A stretch of DNA of 64,000 nucleotides, from assembly GCF_037102585.1 (NCBI RefSeq), contig NW_027043832.1, positions 39,137 through 103,136 on the forward strand, read 5' to 3'. The notes beneath the pieces are model-generated. The model saw nothing but the letters and a program-made list of their open reading frames with translations. It did no database searches and was not told where the DNA came from. The position numbers and the translations under genes were made by a program. How positions within the stretch are numbered: position 1 is the stretch's first letter; the number at the start of each line of letters is the position of its first letter. Positions 19,347-30,924 of the stretch are shown here, piece by piece. Source of the stretch: Saccharomycopsis crataegensis (lineage: Eukaryota > Ascomycota > Saccharomycetes > Ascoideales > Saccharomycopsidaceae).

Positions 19347-22300
19347 TCAGTACCAAGTTCTCGGGGAAACTCATATCCTCGCAAGTCTAGTGGTAAGATT
19401 GCCGCCCTCTGCAAGAAATTTAATCTCACCCAGGAGGAGGTGAGGCTGTTGCTTATTCTTGGAAATTGTTTCCAGTGTAAAGGACATGAACATCAGAGCA
19501 TGGACTGCCCTCGCCGTGGTGGTGGTGGGTCTGGTGCTCGTTTGGCTCACCTTATGGATTGCGTCCAAGAGGAGGACCATGCAGTTCCGTTTGAGGATGT
19601 TGTTGCTTTCAAGGTTCCTGTTACTATGGGACCTGCTGGGTTTGTTACCAAAGCTCTTATTGATTCTGGGGCGAGTTACAGTTTTGTGAATCCGTCTATT
19701 TTTCCTAAGCTCGGTTATGATAGTGCCGATCTTACTAGGATTAGCCCAAGAACAATCAAGACTGCAACTAATCAGTATGATGCGGTAGATAGGTATGTGA
19801 TTATCCCTGTTACATTTAACCATACTGTTGTGAAGATCCGTTGTTATGTGCACCCGATTGTTTCACCTACTGTTATTGTGGGGCTTCCATTCATTAGAGA
19901 ATATGCCCATCTTATTGATTTTGCTAATCTTACTGTGGGAGATGTGGGGGTGGACGATTTGGATGAGAAATCCATTGAAAGTATTAGTGCTATGGCTGCT
20001 CTTAGCCTGGATCCTGTTGAGATAGATGATCCTAGATTAGAGAAATTGTTGTTTGATTATGCGGATATTTTTGCGGAGAAGCTTGGGATTAATCAAGTTG
20101 TTGAGTCTCGGGGGGCAGATAATATCAGGCTTGAACCGATGTCGGAAGAAGTTCCAACGACCCCGTATATTCCGAAGGTTAAGATTGCTCTTTTGCATGA
20201 GGTTAGAAATCATATTAGGCGTATGGTCGATTCTAAACTTATTCAACCCTCTAACTCGCCTTATTCTTCACCTTTTCTAGTTGTCAAGAAGAAGACTGGG
20301 GAGATTCGTTTGGTTATTGATTTTCGTCAAATCAACCTTTTATTGAAAAGGTTTAATCAGAACCTTCCCAGTTACGATGAATTGATCCAGATCTTTCTGG
20401 CCAATAAGGTGTTCTCAACCGTGGATTTAACGGAAGGCTTTCATCAACTTACCCTCGATGAGAATTCTAGTAGATTCACGGCTTTTGAGTTTGAAGGGCT
20501 CAAGTACGAGTACTTGAGATTACCCTTCGGACTCACATCAGCCCCTTCACACCTACAATCATACTTAGCCAAGAAAATATCACACCTTTCAACTGCCCGT
20601 AATTATGTTGATGATGTTCTCTTGGCGTCGCCAAACAGGGAAGAGCATTTGGGTTTGCTCAAGCAGTTTTTTGATGTGTGTCGGGAGAACAAGTTGTTTT
20701 TGAAAAGGCTGAAATGCAGTTTTATGAGCTCTAAGGTTCGCTTTCTTGGTTGGGAAATTGGTCCGGATGGAGTTGAAATCCCTGATGATACTAGGGAAGT
20801 AATTCGGAAATTGAAGACCCCTGTGAATGCCAAGGAGTTGCAGAAAACTCTTGGATTCACTAATTATTTCCGTCATTTCGTTGCCAGCTATTCGGACTTA
20901 GTGGTTGAACTTTACCAATTTGTCTCCAAAAATCTCGAATGGGATATGGAGACAGTTTCCAAAAGGTTCGCTTCTTTGAAGCAAGCCTTGTTGGAAACCA
21001 AGGTACTAAGTGTTCCACTTTCGACTGATCCCGCTACTGTATTTGTAATTGAGTCTGATGCTTCAGGAATTGCAATTGGGGGGGTATTGAAACAGTTAAT
21101 CCCTGGGTCCGATGAGCTGCAAATTGTTGGTTATTACCTGCGGAGCCTTTCAATCCACGAAAAGAATTATCCAATTAGAGATAAAGAACTTTTAGCCGTT
21201 GTCTACTTATTAGACAAGACGGCCCATTTGATATTTGGTCATAGAATTGTGGTAAAGACTGATCACCAATCCTTGTCTGTGTTGCTTAAAGGAAATAAGG
21301 AAGCTGAAAATGACAGGGTTAAAAGATGGATTACTAAACTCGCTGAGTTTGATATCGTGTTAGAATATGTCAAGGGTACAACAAATGAGTTAGCTGATTA
21401 CCTCTCTCGTTATGTGGGGGCTTTGGAATCGGTAATCCCTGCAGTTAATTTAACTGAAGCAGAAATCAAGGCTTCGATTGAATCGGATGAGTATTTTGCG
21501 GAGATTAGTAACAGTTTAAGGTTAATTGAGGACAAGGATAATAAAGCAAGTGATAATGCCAGCGATGTCGCAGAAACGAGAATTGATGAAGAAGATGTTA
21601 ATGGTGATAGACTCGATGTGAGTCAGGGTATTTTGAAGAATTTTAAATTGATTGATGGTAAATTGTTTGGACGTACCAATCAATCTCCGTGGCGCCGGGT
21701 TGTTGGGGCGCTGCGGGCCCGTAGGTTAATTGAGTATGAGCATGGCAGAATGCATGCTGGGATAACTCAATTATACCTCGGGCTATCTTCTAAGTTTTAT
21801 ATGCGAAATCTTATGAAGATTGTCACTGCAGTAGTTGGTGGATGTGATACTTGTTTGAGAACAAAAATACGCCAACACCATTCCCATCCTATTATGGCTG
21901 TTGATCCTCCAGGATTCACTTTCCAAAGAATTCTGATTGATATGATTACTGGATTGCCGGAATGTGGAGGATGTGATGCTATCCTTACCGTTGTTGATGA
22001 TTTTTCGAAATTTTCTATTTTTATTGGATGCAACAAACAGATTGATACAATGGGTGTTGCTAAGGTGTTGTTCCATAATGTATTTGTGTATTATGGTATT
22101 CCGTGTTTTATTCGCTCTGATCGTGATATTCGTTGGGCTAATAGCATTGCCAAGGATATTTCGAAGATTATGGGATTTAAGTATCATCTCACGGCTGCTA
22201 ACAACCCTCGTGGAAATGGTGTGGCAGAAGCCGCTAACAAGAAGGTAGTACAGCTCCTTCGTACTTTTGTTTCTGAAAATAAAGGTGATTGGTTGAGTTA

Positions 22301-23048
22301 TTTGGCTGTGGCTCAGACTGCTATCAATTCATCTATTCACTCGGCTACCGGTATTTCGCCTTTCCAAGCGGTTTTTGGTCGCCAACCGTTGCTTCAATTG
22401 TCTGAACCTCAAGTTGTTGATATTGCTCATCACCTGATTAGTGAGTGGGGGAAGAGATTGAGGGCAATTCATTGGGCCGTTTCAGAACAATTATCCCTGT
22501 ATCAGCACCGGATGAATATAAGTGCCAATGCAGGAGCAAGCTTTGATGATTATACAGTTGGTCAGTACGTGCTTGTGCATCGCGAAGCGTACACGAATAG
22601 TACTCGATACAAAAAAGTGACTGATGTGTATTTTGGTCCTTTTAAAGTAGTCAAGGTTATTAACAAGAATAGTTTTGAAATTGATTTACCGATATTAAAC
22701 CTTAAATCAAGGGTGATTAATGCGAGGTTTTTACGTCCTTATTCGGTGCCTGAAGCTGCTTTTATTGATCTTCCCCGGACTGTTAATGAATTTAAAGCTA
22801 GAGCTTCTGAGGTTAATGGTATTTTAGGATATGATCCTGACACTAGGTCTTTTGATGTTACCTTTCGGATGGCTCGTCCTGGTCATTGCTTTACGGTCCC
22901 GGTTGATGTTTTTGTGGATAGTGTTCCACTGGGTTTACAGAAGAACCTCTATGAGTCCATTAAGGACTTCTATGGTTCTTCTAGTATTCCTATCTGTAGA
23001 AAACCGTTGTTGGGTCGTTCCTTTCAAAGTTTGAATAGAAGATCTTGA
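19347..23048 (+). CDS. G1-B Pol (zinc knuckle, protease, RT, RNase H, integrase)
   Basis: Open in frame with Gag right after the TAA; the first ATG is at 19440 (1,202 residues from there). Counting from that ATG: zinc knuckle CX2CX4HX4C at about 10-23, protease DSGAS near 75, RT with LTEGFHQL near 327 and YVDD near 388, RNase H ESDASG near 537, integrase zinc region from about 771, catalytic Asp near 833 and 893 and Glu near 928, then a C-terminal domain. Gypsy order. No other stop is seen, so apart from the Gag stop this copy looks competent. Polypurine tract GGGGGGAAT precedes the 3' LTR. Confidence 0.95.
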   Translation, partial: SVPSSRGNSYPRKSSGKIAALCKKFNLTQEEVRLLLILGNCFQCKGHEHQSMDCPRRGGGGSGARLAHLMDCVQEEDHAVPFEDVVAFKVPVTMGPAGFVTKALIDSGASYSFVNPSIFPKLGYDSADLTRISPRTIKTATNQYDAVDRYVIIPVTFNHTVVKIRCYVHPIVSPTVIVGLPFIREYAHLIDFANLTVGDVGVDDLDEKSIESISAMAALSLDPVEIDDPRLEKLLFDYADIFAEKLGINQVVESRGADNIRLEPMSEEVPTTPYIPKVKIALLHEVRNHIRRMVDSKLIQPSNSPYSSPFLVVKKKTGEIRLVIDFRQINLLLKRFNQNLPSYDELIQIFLANKVFSTVDLTEGFHQLTLDENSSRFTAFEFEGLKYEYLRLPFGLTSAPSHLQSYLAKKISHLSTARNYVDDVLLASPNREEHLGLLKQFFDVCRENKLFLKRLKCSFMSSKVRFLGWEIGPDGVEIPDDTREVIRKLKTPVNAKELQKTLGFTNYFRHFVASYSDLVVELYQFVSKNLEWDMETVSKRFASLKQALLETKVLSVPLSTDPATVFVIESDASGIAIGGVLKQLIPGSDELQIVGYYLRSLSIHEKNYPIRDKELLAVVYLLDKTAHLIFGHRIVVKTDHQSLSVLLKGNKEAENDRVKRWITKLAEFDIVLEYVKGTTNELADYLSRYVGALESVIPAVNLTEAEIKASIESDEYFAEISNSLRLIEDKDNKASDNASDVAETRIDEEDVNGDRLDVSQGILKNFKLIDGKLFGRTNQSPWRRVVGALRARRLIEYEHGRMHAGITQLYLGLSSKFYMRNLMKIVTAVVGGCDTCLRTKIRQHHSHPIMAVDPPGFTFQRILIDMITGLPECGGCDAILTVVDDFSKFSIFIGCNKQIDTMGVAKVLFHNVFVYYGIPCFIRSDRDIRWANSIAKDISKIMGFKYHLTAANNPRGNGVAEAANKKVVQLLRTFVSENKGDWLSYLAVAQTAINSSIHSATGISPFQAVFGRQPLLQLSEPQVVDIAHHLISEWGKRLRAIHWAVSEQLSLYQHRMNISANAGASFDDYTVGQYVLVHREAYTNSTRYKKVTDVYFGPFKVVKVINKNSFEIDLPILNLKSRVINARFLRPYSVPEAAFIDLPRTVNEFKARASEVNGILGYDPDTRSFDVTFRMARPGHCFTVPVDVFVDSVPLGLQKNLYESIKDFYGSSSIPICRKPLLGRSFQSLNRRS

Positions 23049-23058
23049 CGGGGGGAAT

Positions 23059-23228
23059 TGTTGTAGTATGGTTTGAGCTATTGGTTATAGGCAATGATAC
23101 ACGTGCTCATAACCATAAGCTCATAACCATTAGTATATAATTATAGTCGTCGATTATGAAAAGTTTTCAATATATATGATCTCTGGTTCTTCAGAGAGTA
23201 ATACTAAATCAATCCTAACCCGTGACTA
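23059..23228 (+). repeat. 3' LTR of G1 copy B, truncated
   Basis: First ~170 bp of the LTR. The break falls within GTGACTA, a 7-bp sequence shared by the LTR and the adjoining LINE, so the junction has microhomology. Confidence 0.92.
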
Positions 23229-23780
23229 TTGCAGCAAAAAATTAACCAGATATGATGAACCCCAATATGCCCCAAAGGAAATCCAATTTGAAATCATGAA
23301 GCACCATCTTATTGAATGTCCATTGGCCCAGAAACTTTGGAAAAAAATTGACTTGAATATCCCATTAACCTGGCAAACAATCATTACCCCTGCCACCAAC
23401 ATGAACGAAACCAGAACGATCGATAGATATCTAGGTTTCCAACGAAAATTATCAAGATTGAAATCCAAAAGGCATTTCAATTGTCATATGGCCGTTGATT
23501 CAATGATCTTCTTGCTTGAAAGCAATATCTTTTAAGCGGAGAAGAAAAAATAGGTGGGGAAAAACAAGAAAATAAAATCAAAAAAAAAAAAACAACAATT
23601 AAAAACCTTAAAAACGCATAAAAACATTTTTTCTCAATAATAGGGTTTTTCACCATTAATGGTTTTCCCTTAACACTTTAATTTTCAAACTACATTAGAT
23701 AGTTTATGAGATATATAGTTATATAATTAATTAATATATTGAATTTTGTCTTTAAAAAAAAAAAAAAAAAAAAAGAAAAA
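23222..23780 (+). mobile_element. 3' fragment of LINE L1 between the two G1 copies
   Basis: Contains the last ~100 codons of the L1 ORF2 (ending TTTTAA at 23535, including the Cys/His motif region from the second Cys of CDYC), the L1 3' UTR and a poly(A) run at 23756-23774. It is flanked by G1 3' LTRs in opposite orientation. The left junction has 7-bp microhomology and there is no target duplication, so it is not a normal LINE insertion. Confidence 0.92.
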
Positions 23781-23939
23781 TAGGATTGATTTAGTATTAC
23801 TCTCTGAAGAACCAGAGATCATATATATTGAAAACTTTTCATAATCGACGACTATAATTATATACTAATGGTTATGAGCTTATGGTTATGAGCACGTGTA
23901 TCATTGCCTATAACCAATAGCTCAAACCATACTACAACA
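23781..23939 (-). repeat. 3' LTR of G1 copy C, truncated
   Basis: Lacks the terminal ~46 bp of the LTR; it begins right after the L1 poly(A) run. It shares with the copy B 3' LTR all differences from the 5' LTRs (agctattgg, aatgatac, and a missing T in gtaattac). Confidence 0.92.
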
Positions 23940-23949
23940 ATTCCCCCCG

Positions 23950-25322
23950 TCAAGATCTTCTATTCAAACTTTGAAAGGAACGACCCAACAACGGTTTTCT
24001 ACAGATAGGAATACTAGAAGAACCATAGAAGTCCTTAATGGACTCATAGAGGTTCTTCTGTAAACCCAGTGGAACACTATCCACAAAAACATCAACCGGG
24101 ACCGTAAAGCAATGACCAGGACGAGCCATCCGAAAGGTAACATCAAAAGACCTAGTGTCAGGATCATATCCTAAAATACCATTAACCTCAGAAGCTCTAG
24201 CTTTAAATTCATTAACAGTCCGGGGAAGATCAATAAAAGCAGCTTCAGGCACCGAATAAGGACGTAAAAACCTCGCATTAATCACCCTTGATTTAAGGTT
24301 TAATATCGGTAAATCAATTTCAAAACTATTCTTGTTAATAACCTTGACTACTTTAAAAGGACCAAAATACACATCAGTCACTTTTTTGTATCGAGTACTA
24401 TTCGTGTACGCTTCGCGATGCACAAGCACGTACTGACCAACTGTATAATCATCAAAGCTTGCTCCTGCATTGGCACTTATATTCATCCGGTGCTGATACA
24501 GGGATAATTGTTCTGAAACGGCCCAATGAATTGCCCTCAATCTCTTCCCCCACTCACTAATCAGGTGATGAGCAATATCAACAACTTGAGGTTCAGACAA
24601 TTGAAGCAACGGTTGGCGACCAAAAACCGCTTGGAAAGGCGAAATACCGGTAGCCGAGTGAATAGATGAATTGATAGCAGTCTGAGCCACAGCCAAATAA
24701 CTCAACCAATCACCTTTATTTTCAGAAACAAAAGTACGAAGGAGCTGTACTACCTTCTTGTTAGCGGCTTCTGCCACACCATTTCCACGAGGGTTGTTAG
24801 CAGCCGTGAGATGATACTTAAATCCCATAATCTTCGAAATATCCTTGGCAATGCTATTAGCCCAACGAATATCACGATCAGAGCGAATAAAACACGGAAT
24901 ACCATAATACACAAATACATTATGGAACAACACCTTAGCAACACCCATTGTATCAATCTGTTTGTTGCATCCAATAAAAATAGAAAATTTCGAAAAATCA
25001 TCAACAACGGTAAGGATAGCATCACATCCTCCACATTCCGGCAATCCAGTAATCATATCAATCAGAATTCTTTGGAAAGTGAATCCTGGAGGATCAACAG
25101 CCATAATAGGATGGGAATGGTGTTGGCGTATTTTTGTTCTCAAACAAGTATCACATCCACCAACTACTGCAGTGACAATCTTCATAAGATTTCGCATATA
25201 AAACTTAGAAGATAGCCCGAGGTATAATTGAGTTATCCCGGCATGCATTCTGCCATGCTCATACTCAATTAACCTACGGGCCCGCAGCGCCCCAACAACC
25301 CGGCGCCACGGAGATTGATTGG
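23950..25322 (-). pseudogene. G1-C Pol, 3' part (integrase), cut off by M2
   Basis: Continues the 27627-29971 reading frame after removal of M2: the codons on each side of the TA target rejoin in frame. It encodes the integrase with the HHCC region, both catalytic Asp and the Glu, and the C-terminal domain. Sequence matches copy B in the parts compared. Without excision of M2 the polyprotein is broken between RNase H and integrase. Confidence 0.93.
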
Positions 25323-25324
25323 TA

Positions 25325-27624
25325 CAGTGTTTTCATTTTTTATTCGTACCAACCACCGGAAATGTTCATACCAGTGGCAAAAAATAATTCATACCGACCC
25401 CCGGTATTTTTCGTACCACCGCAGCGGGATTTATTCAGACCATCTAAGAAAAATAGTTCATACTATTGTACTTCAATTATTCATACCAACAGAATATAAA
25501 ATTCATACCAACAGAATACAAAATTCATACTAAATGCATACTAAATGCATAAAATTCTTATGCTTTCATTAATATTTTATCTTTGATATTATTAAACATG
25601 TTATAGGGGACCCGCACACCCAATAAAGCCCCTTTGCAATACTCATTTACCATTTCACAGGCTCATAACCAAATTTTGGAGTGGTTTCGTCCTTCCTTAA
25701 AATTTTAAATTTTCATCAATTTGTTTTTGAGCTTTGTTTTTGTCTTTATGTAATTTTTTTTATAGTTTTTACTTTTTTTTTTTGGTTTGTTTTCTGTATT
25801 TTGTTTTCTTCATCTTTGGTATTTGTTTTCAAAAGAGCTGCTGTTGTAAACAGAGATCAATATGTCTAGAAGCATGTCTGCAGAATCCCTTGTAACTATC
25901 AAGGGAAATATTTTCTGCGGCTTCTTTCACCCTTGGAGTTAATTGCTCCTTCTTGCTCAAGTTTGATCTTTTGACTTTACTCTTACATACTGACCAGAAT
26001 TCTTCTATAACATTCAACCCTGGAGAATAAGGAGGTAAAAACACAAGTTCCAAGCCACTCAGTGCCACTAGTAACTGAAGATCACGTCGTTTATGAATGG
26101 CAGCATTATCAAGGATCAAATATTTCATACCTTTGAGCTCCTCGTTATTTTCTATTTGCTGGATCACTGACTTTACAAAACTGTAGAAGTGATTAGCTGT
26201 AGTACCTTTACTCACTTTGTCAATGGTCGTTTCTGAATCAAGTTTTCTCTTCTTATTGGATGTAGCCACTGGAGTTCTGACCTTTAATTCAATACAACCT
26301 TTGACAGAAATTGCCCCAATGAACGAAATATTAAGCCCTCTAGTTACGGGAACAGTAAGAACTGCTTTTTCACCTACAGTAGACCATCCATACTCACGCC
26401 GCATACTGATATTGAAACCTGCTTCGTCGATGAAAATACAGTTTTGACTAAAGTCGAGCTTGTCTTTATACTTCTCTGCCCACTCGAGTCTCTGTTTCTT
26501 CAATTCCTCCAGACTTCTTCTCAAAGCCCATTTAGAAATACGTTTGAGACTTAGCTTATAGACCTTGGTTACAAAGTTATAGATTGTTGTAGCCTTGGCT
26601 CTTACATTGGTGAAGGCTTTCTTGAGTCTCTCCAACATAAAATCGAGAGTCACTGTAGCATCTTCCTTTATCAATTTTTGAAGGAATTCCTTATGCTCAC
26701 CAGTAAGAAGGGGCCTACGACCTCTTTTCTTTGTTGGCTCCGAGATACCATTTAATTCATTAACAAGTATTTTGTCCCAATTTCTTTTCCATGTGTAAGC
26801 AGTGTGCAAAGGTATATCTTCTAATTTTGCAGCTTTGTAAGCTGACACGCCTTCTTCCATGACCAATTGCCAAAATCTTTGTTTGACAGCTTGATTATAA
26901 TACCGGTACGAACCTCTATATCTTCGTTCTTTCATTTCAATTTCCTTCTTCTTCGAAAATAGGATCAATTTCCATGATATCCATGATACCTGGTTTTTCA
27001 AAATGCTTATAGTCACTGTAACTAAAGCAAGCTTCAACTGGTGCTATTTCAGACTCTAAAGTCATTTCACTGGGTTCAGCATAGAATCTATTACCTAGGC
27101 CATCAACATACCCATCAGTTAGTAGCTTGGCTTTCAAGTCCATACTTAGTTTTGATGGTAAAATCTTATGCTTTTTTTTTGTAAGTAATCTGGTGATCAT
27201 ATAAAGACCGAATTGAATGTCAAAAGTGGGAATTCATCATCTTAAATGGAGAACAGCTCCTACCATATATTCGTTCCCATTTCTTGAAAACCGTAATCAC
27301 GTGATATTATTGATATTATTATAGATATCCGGTTTTATAGAAAGTAGCACAGAATTATGGAAAAAATGAGTATAATTTGATTAAACTGAGTAGCTTAAAA
27401 GGCTTATAGAGCCAGTCACATAAAAAAAAGAAAGGAATTAATATGAATTTTATATACTGTTGGTATGAATAATTAAAGTGCAATAGTATGAACTATTTTT
27501 CTTAGATGGTCTGAATAAATCCCGCTGCGGTGGTACGAAAAATACCGGGGGTCGGTATGAATTATTTTTTGCCACTGGTATGAACATTTCCGGTGGTTGG
27601 TACGAATAAAAAATAAAAACACTG
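25325..27624 (-). mobile_element. Tc1/IS630-type DNA transposon M2
   Basis: 2,300 bp, inverted repeats as in M1 and M3, flanked by TA (25323-25324 and 27625-27626) inside the G1-C pol gene. The left TIR region has a small extra repeat of ataccaacagaata near 25485-25520. Insertion here postdates the divergence or homogenisation of G1-B and G1-C, since B lacks it. Confidence 0.96.
25829..27143 (-). pseudogene. Transposase of M2, frameshifted by a 14-bp deletion
   Basis: The M3 start codon is preserved at 27143, but 14 bp are missing at about 26945 (in the acidic EEEENAEME region), which shifts the frame. The remaining frame from the deletion onwards is open through the whole catalytic domain, with IDEAGF, LILDNAA and NVIEEFW intact. 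An internal ATG after the deletion could still give a protein lacking about 80 N-terminal residues. Confidence 0.9.
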
Positions 27625-27626
27625 TA

Positions 27627-30064
27627 CGTCCAAACAATTTACCATCAATCAATTTAAAATTCTTCAAAATACCCTGACTCACATCGAGTCTATCACCATT
27701 AACATCTTCTTCATCAATTCTCGTTTCTGCGACATCGCTGGCATTATCACTTGCTTTATTATCCTTGTCCTCAATTAACCTTAAACTGTTACTAATCTCC
27801 GCAAAATACTCATCCGATTCAATCGAAGCCTTGATTTCTGCGACATCGCTGGCATTATCACTTGCTTTATTATCCTTGTCCTCAATTAACCTTAAACTGT
27901 TACTAATCTCCGCAAAATACTCATCCGATTCAATCGAAGCCTTGATTTCTGCTTCAGTTAAATTAACTGCAGGGATTACCGATTCCAAAGCCCCCACATA
28001 ACGAGAGAGGTAATCAGCTAACTCATTTGTTGTACCCTTGACATATTCTAACACGATATCAAACTCAGCGAGTTTAGTAATCCATCTTTTAACCCTGTCA
28101 TTTTCAGCTTCCTTATTTCCTTTAAGCAACACAGACAAGGATTGGTGATCAGTCTTTACCACAATTCTATGACCAAATATCAAATGGGCCGTCTTGTCTA
28201 ATAAGTAGACAACGGCTAAAAGTTCTTTATCTCTAATTGGATAATTCTTTTCGTGGATTGAAAGGCTCCGCAGGTAATAACCAACAATTTGCAGCTCATC
28301 GGACCCAGGGATTAACTGTTTCAATACCCCCCCAATTGCAATTCCTGAAGCATCAGACTCAATTACAAATACAGTAGCGGGATCAGTCGAAAGTGGAACA
28401 CTTAGTACCTTGGTTTCCAACAAGGCTTGCTTCAAAGAAGCGAACCTTTTGGAAACTGTCTCCATATCCCATTCGAGATTTTTGGAGACAAATTGGTAAA
28501 GTTCAACCACTAAGTCCGAATAGCTGGCAACGAAATGACGGAAATAATTAGTGAATCCAAGAGTTTTCTGCAACTCCTTGGCATTCACAGGGGTCTTCAA
28601 TTTCCGAATTACTTCCCTAGTATCATCAGGGATTTCAACTCCATCCGGACCAATTTCCCAACCAAGAAAGCGAACCTTAGAGCTCATAAAACTGCATTTC
28701 AGCCTTTTCAAAAACAACTTGTTCTCCCGACACACATCAAAAAACTGCTTGAGCAAACCCAAATGCTCTTCCCTGTTTGGCGACGCCAAGAGAACATCAT
28801 CAACATAATTACGGGCAGTTGAAAGGTGTGATATTTTCTTGGCTAAGTATGATTGTAGGTGTGAAGGGGCTGATGTGAGTCCGAAGGGTAATCTCAAGTA
28901 CTCGTACTTGAGCCCTTCAAACTCAAAAGCCGTGAATCTACTAGAATTCTCATCGAGGGTAAGTTGATGAAAGCCTTCCGTTAAATCCACGGTTGAGAAC
29001 ACCTTATTGGCCAGAAAGATCTGGATCAATTCATCGTAACTGGGAAGGTTCTGATTAAACCTTTTCAATAAAAGGTTGATTTGACGAAAATCAATAACCA
29101 AACGAATCTCCCCAGTCTTCTTCTTGACAACTAGAAAAGGTGAAGAATAAGGCGAGTTAGAGGGTTGAATAAGTTTAGAATCGACCATACGCCTAATATG
29201 ATTTCTAACCTCATGCAAAAGAGCAATCTTAACCTTCGGAATATACGGGGTCGTTGGAACTTCTTCCGACATCGGTTCAAGCCTGATATTATCTGCCCCC
29301 CGAGACTCAACAACTTGATTAATCCCAAGCTTCTCCGCAAAAATATCCGCATAATCAAACAACAATTTCTCTAATCTAGGATCATCTATCTCAACAGGAT
29401 CCAGGCTAAGAGCAGCCATAGCACTAATACTTTCAATGGATTTCTCATCCAAATCGTCCACCCCCACATCTCCCACAGTAAGATTAGCAAAATCAATAAG
29501 ATGGGCATATTCTCTAATGAATGGAAGCCCCACAATAACAGTAGGTGAAACAATCGGGTGCACATAACAACGGATCTTCACAACAGTATGGTTAAATGTA
29601 ACAGGGATAATCACATACCTATCTACCGCATCATACTGATTAGTTGCAGTCTTGATTGTTCTTGGGCTAATCCTAGTAAGATCGGCACTATCATAACCGA
29701 GCTTAGGAAAAATAGACGGATTCACAAAACTGTAACTCGCCCCAGAATCAATAAGAGCTTTGGTAACAAACCCAGCAGGTCCCATAGTAACAGGAACCTT
29801 GAAAGCAACAACATCCTCAAACGGAACTGCATGGTCCTCCTCTTGGACGCAATCCATAAGGTGAGCCAAACGAGCACCAGACCCACCACCACCACGGCGA
29901 GGGCAGTCCATGCTCTGATGTTCATGTCCTTTACACTGGAAACAATTTCCAAGAATAAGCAACAGCCTCACCTCCTCCTGGGTGAGATTAAATTTCTTGC
30001 AGAGGGCGGCAATCTTACCACTAGACTTGCGAGGATATGAGTTTCCCCGAGAACTTGGTACTGA
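27627..30064 (-). pseudogene. G1-C Pol, 5' part (zinc knuckle to RNase H), cut off by M2
   Basis: Same frame and domains as G1-B Pol up to the M2 insertion: zinc knuckle, protease, RT with YVDD, RNase H. Reading on into M2 adds about 50 foreign residues before a stop at 27473. A 111-bp (37-codon) in-frame tandem duplication at 27726-27947 is absent from A and B. Confidence 0.93.
27726..27947. repeat. 111-bp in-frame tandem duplication in G1-C pol
   Basis: Units 27726-27836 and 27837-27947 appear identical. They encode 37 residues in the linker between RNase H and integrase. The frame is preserved. Confidence 0.97.
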
Positions 30065-30832
30065 TTACAAAGCATCCAATTCCATTGGCATCGGACCACC
30101 TCTATCCATAGGCGAAAACGTAGACGGCATAGGGATAGTCAGAGTATGGATGGTTCTTTCAGTAAGATCATTAATACTAAGTGCATGAGAAATCACATCA
30201 TCTAATTTCTCATAAATGCGTCCTGCATCTGCAATGTGCTTCTGCAAACGCGGGTCCAAGGAATCGATAAAACGATTAATTTTTGAACGTTCTGACCAAT
30301 CTGGAATGTACACAACATTCGCTTGAAACTCAGCAACGTGGGACAGAAGCGCTTTTCCTTTTTGCGCAATTGTCCACAATGTTCTTTCCAAAATGTCAAC
30401 CATATCAACTCTAGAAAAGTGCGCAAGCACTTGAGCCTTAAAGGCTCTATAAGAGATATCTGACGGCAAGGAGTCAGAGAAAGAAGAAAAACTTCTAAAA
30501 GTATCTTGAGCCACGTTTCTCACGATAAAACTCATCTTATACTTGTCATTCCAATTAAGTGGCATCTGGTGTTCTGCATACTGGAAGAAGTCATGCAATG
30601 CCATGGGAGTGCGGGCAAGCATCCCTGTACTAAACGGCTTTCCGTTAAACTTGACCTCCATAGGGTCTAACACGCGACCGGCCTTCTCTTTACCGTGAAG
30701 CATTTCAACGAGCTCCATGAGCAACAGACGATTAGAATCGTCCAACGGTCCACCCGGCATACTCATCTCGTTTTCTTCGCCTGAATAATTATCTTCTTCG
30801 TCTGAGCTAGGGCTTAAACCAAATACAGTCAT
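30065..30832 (-). CDS. G1-C Gag (capsid part), ends at in-frame TAA
   Basis: Same 255-residue product as copy B, with the same TAA in frame with Pol. Starts at the ATG at 30832, the first after the primer-binding site. I saw no difference from copy B. Confidence 0.9.
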   Translation of the reverse strand: MTVFGLSPSSDEEDNYSGEENEMSMPGGPLDDSNRLLLMELVEMLHGKEKAGRVLDPMEVKFNGKPFSTGMLARTPMALHDFFQYAEHQMPLNWNDKYKMSFIVRNVAQDTFRSFSSFSDSLPSDISYRAFKAQVLAHFSRVDMVDILERTLWTIAQKGKALLSHVAEFQANVVYIPDWSERSKINRFIDSLDPRLQKHIADAGRIYEKLDDVISHALSINDLTERTIHTLTIPMPSTFSPMDRGGPMPMELDAL

Positions 30833-30924
30833 ACACTAGGATAACCAAGCTATGCTATTAAACGACAACAGAAGTTTCTAATCAGTGGAGTCTGTAAAAC
30901 TAAAAACCTAGTGGTGCTACCAAT

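Larger units (their letters stand above)
18282..23228 (+). mobile_element. Ty3/gypsy LTR retrotransposon G1, copy B
   Basis: Full internal region between a complete 5' LTR and a 3' LTR truncated at 23228 by a LINE fragment. Before G3 inserted, its 5' end lay about 10 bp from tRNA-Val. It faces copy C tail to tail. The two arms have the same length once the M2 insertion and a 111-bp duplication in C are removed (4,936 bp over the shared part). Confidence 0.95.

Noticed and set aside
26937-27037. Alternative N-terminus of the M2 transposase
   Set aside because: Produced by the 14-bp deletion frameshift; M1 and M3 share a different N-terminus.
27473-27623. C-terminal extension fusing G1-C Pol to transposon sequence
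   Set aside because: It is read-through of the reverse transcriptase frame into the M2 inverted repeat, not a designed fusion.
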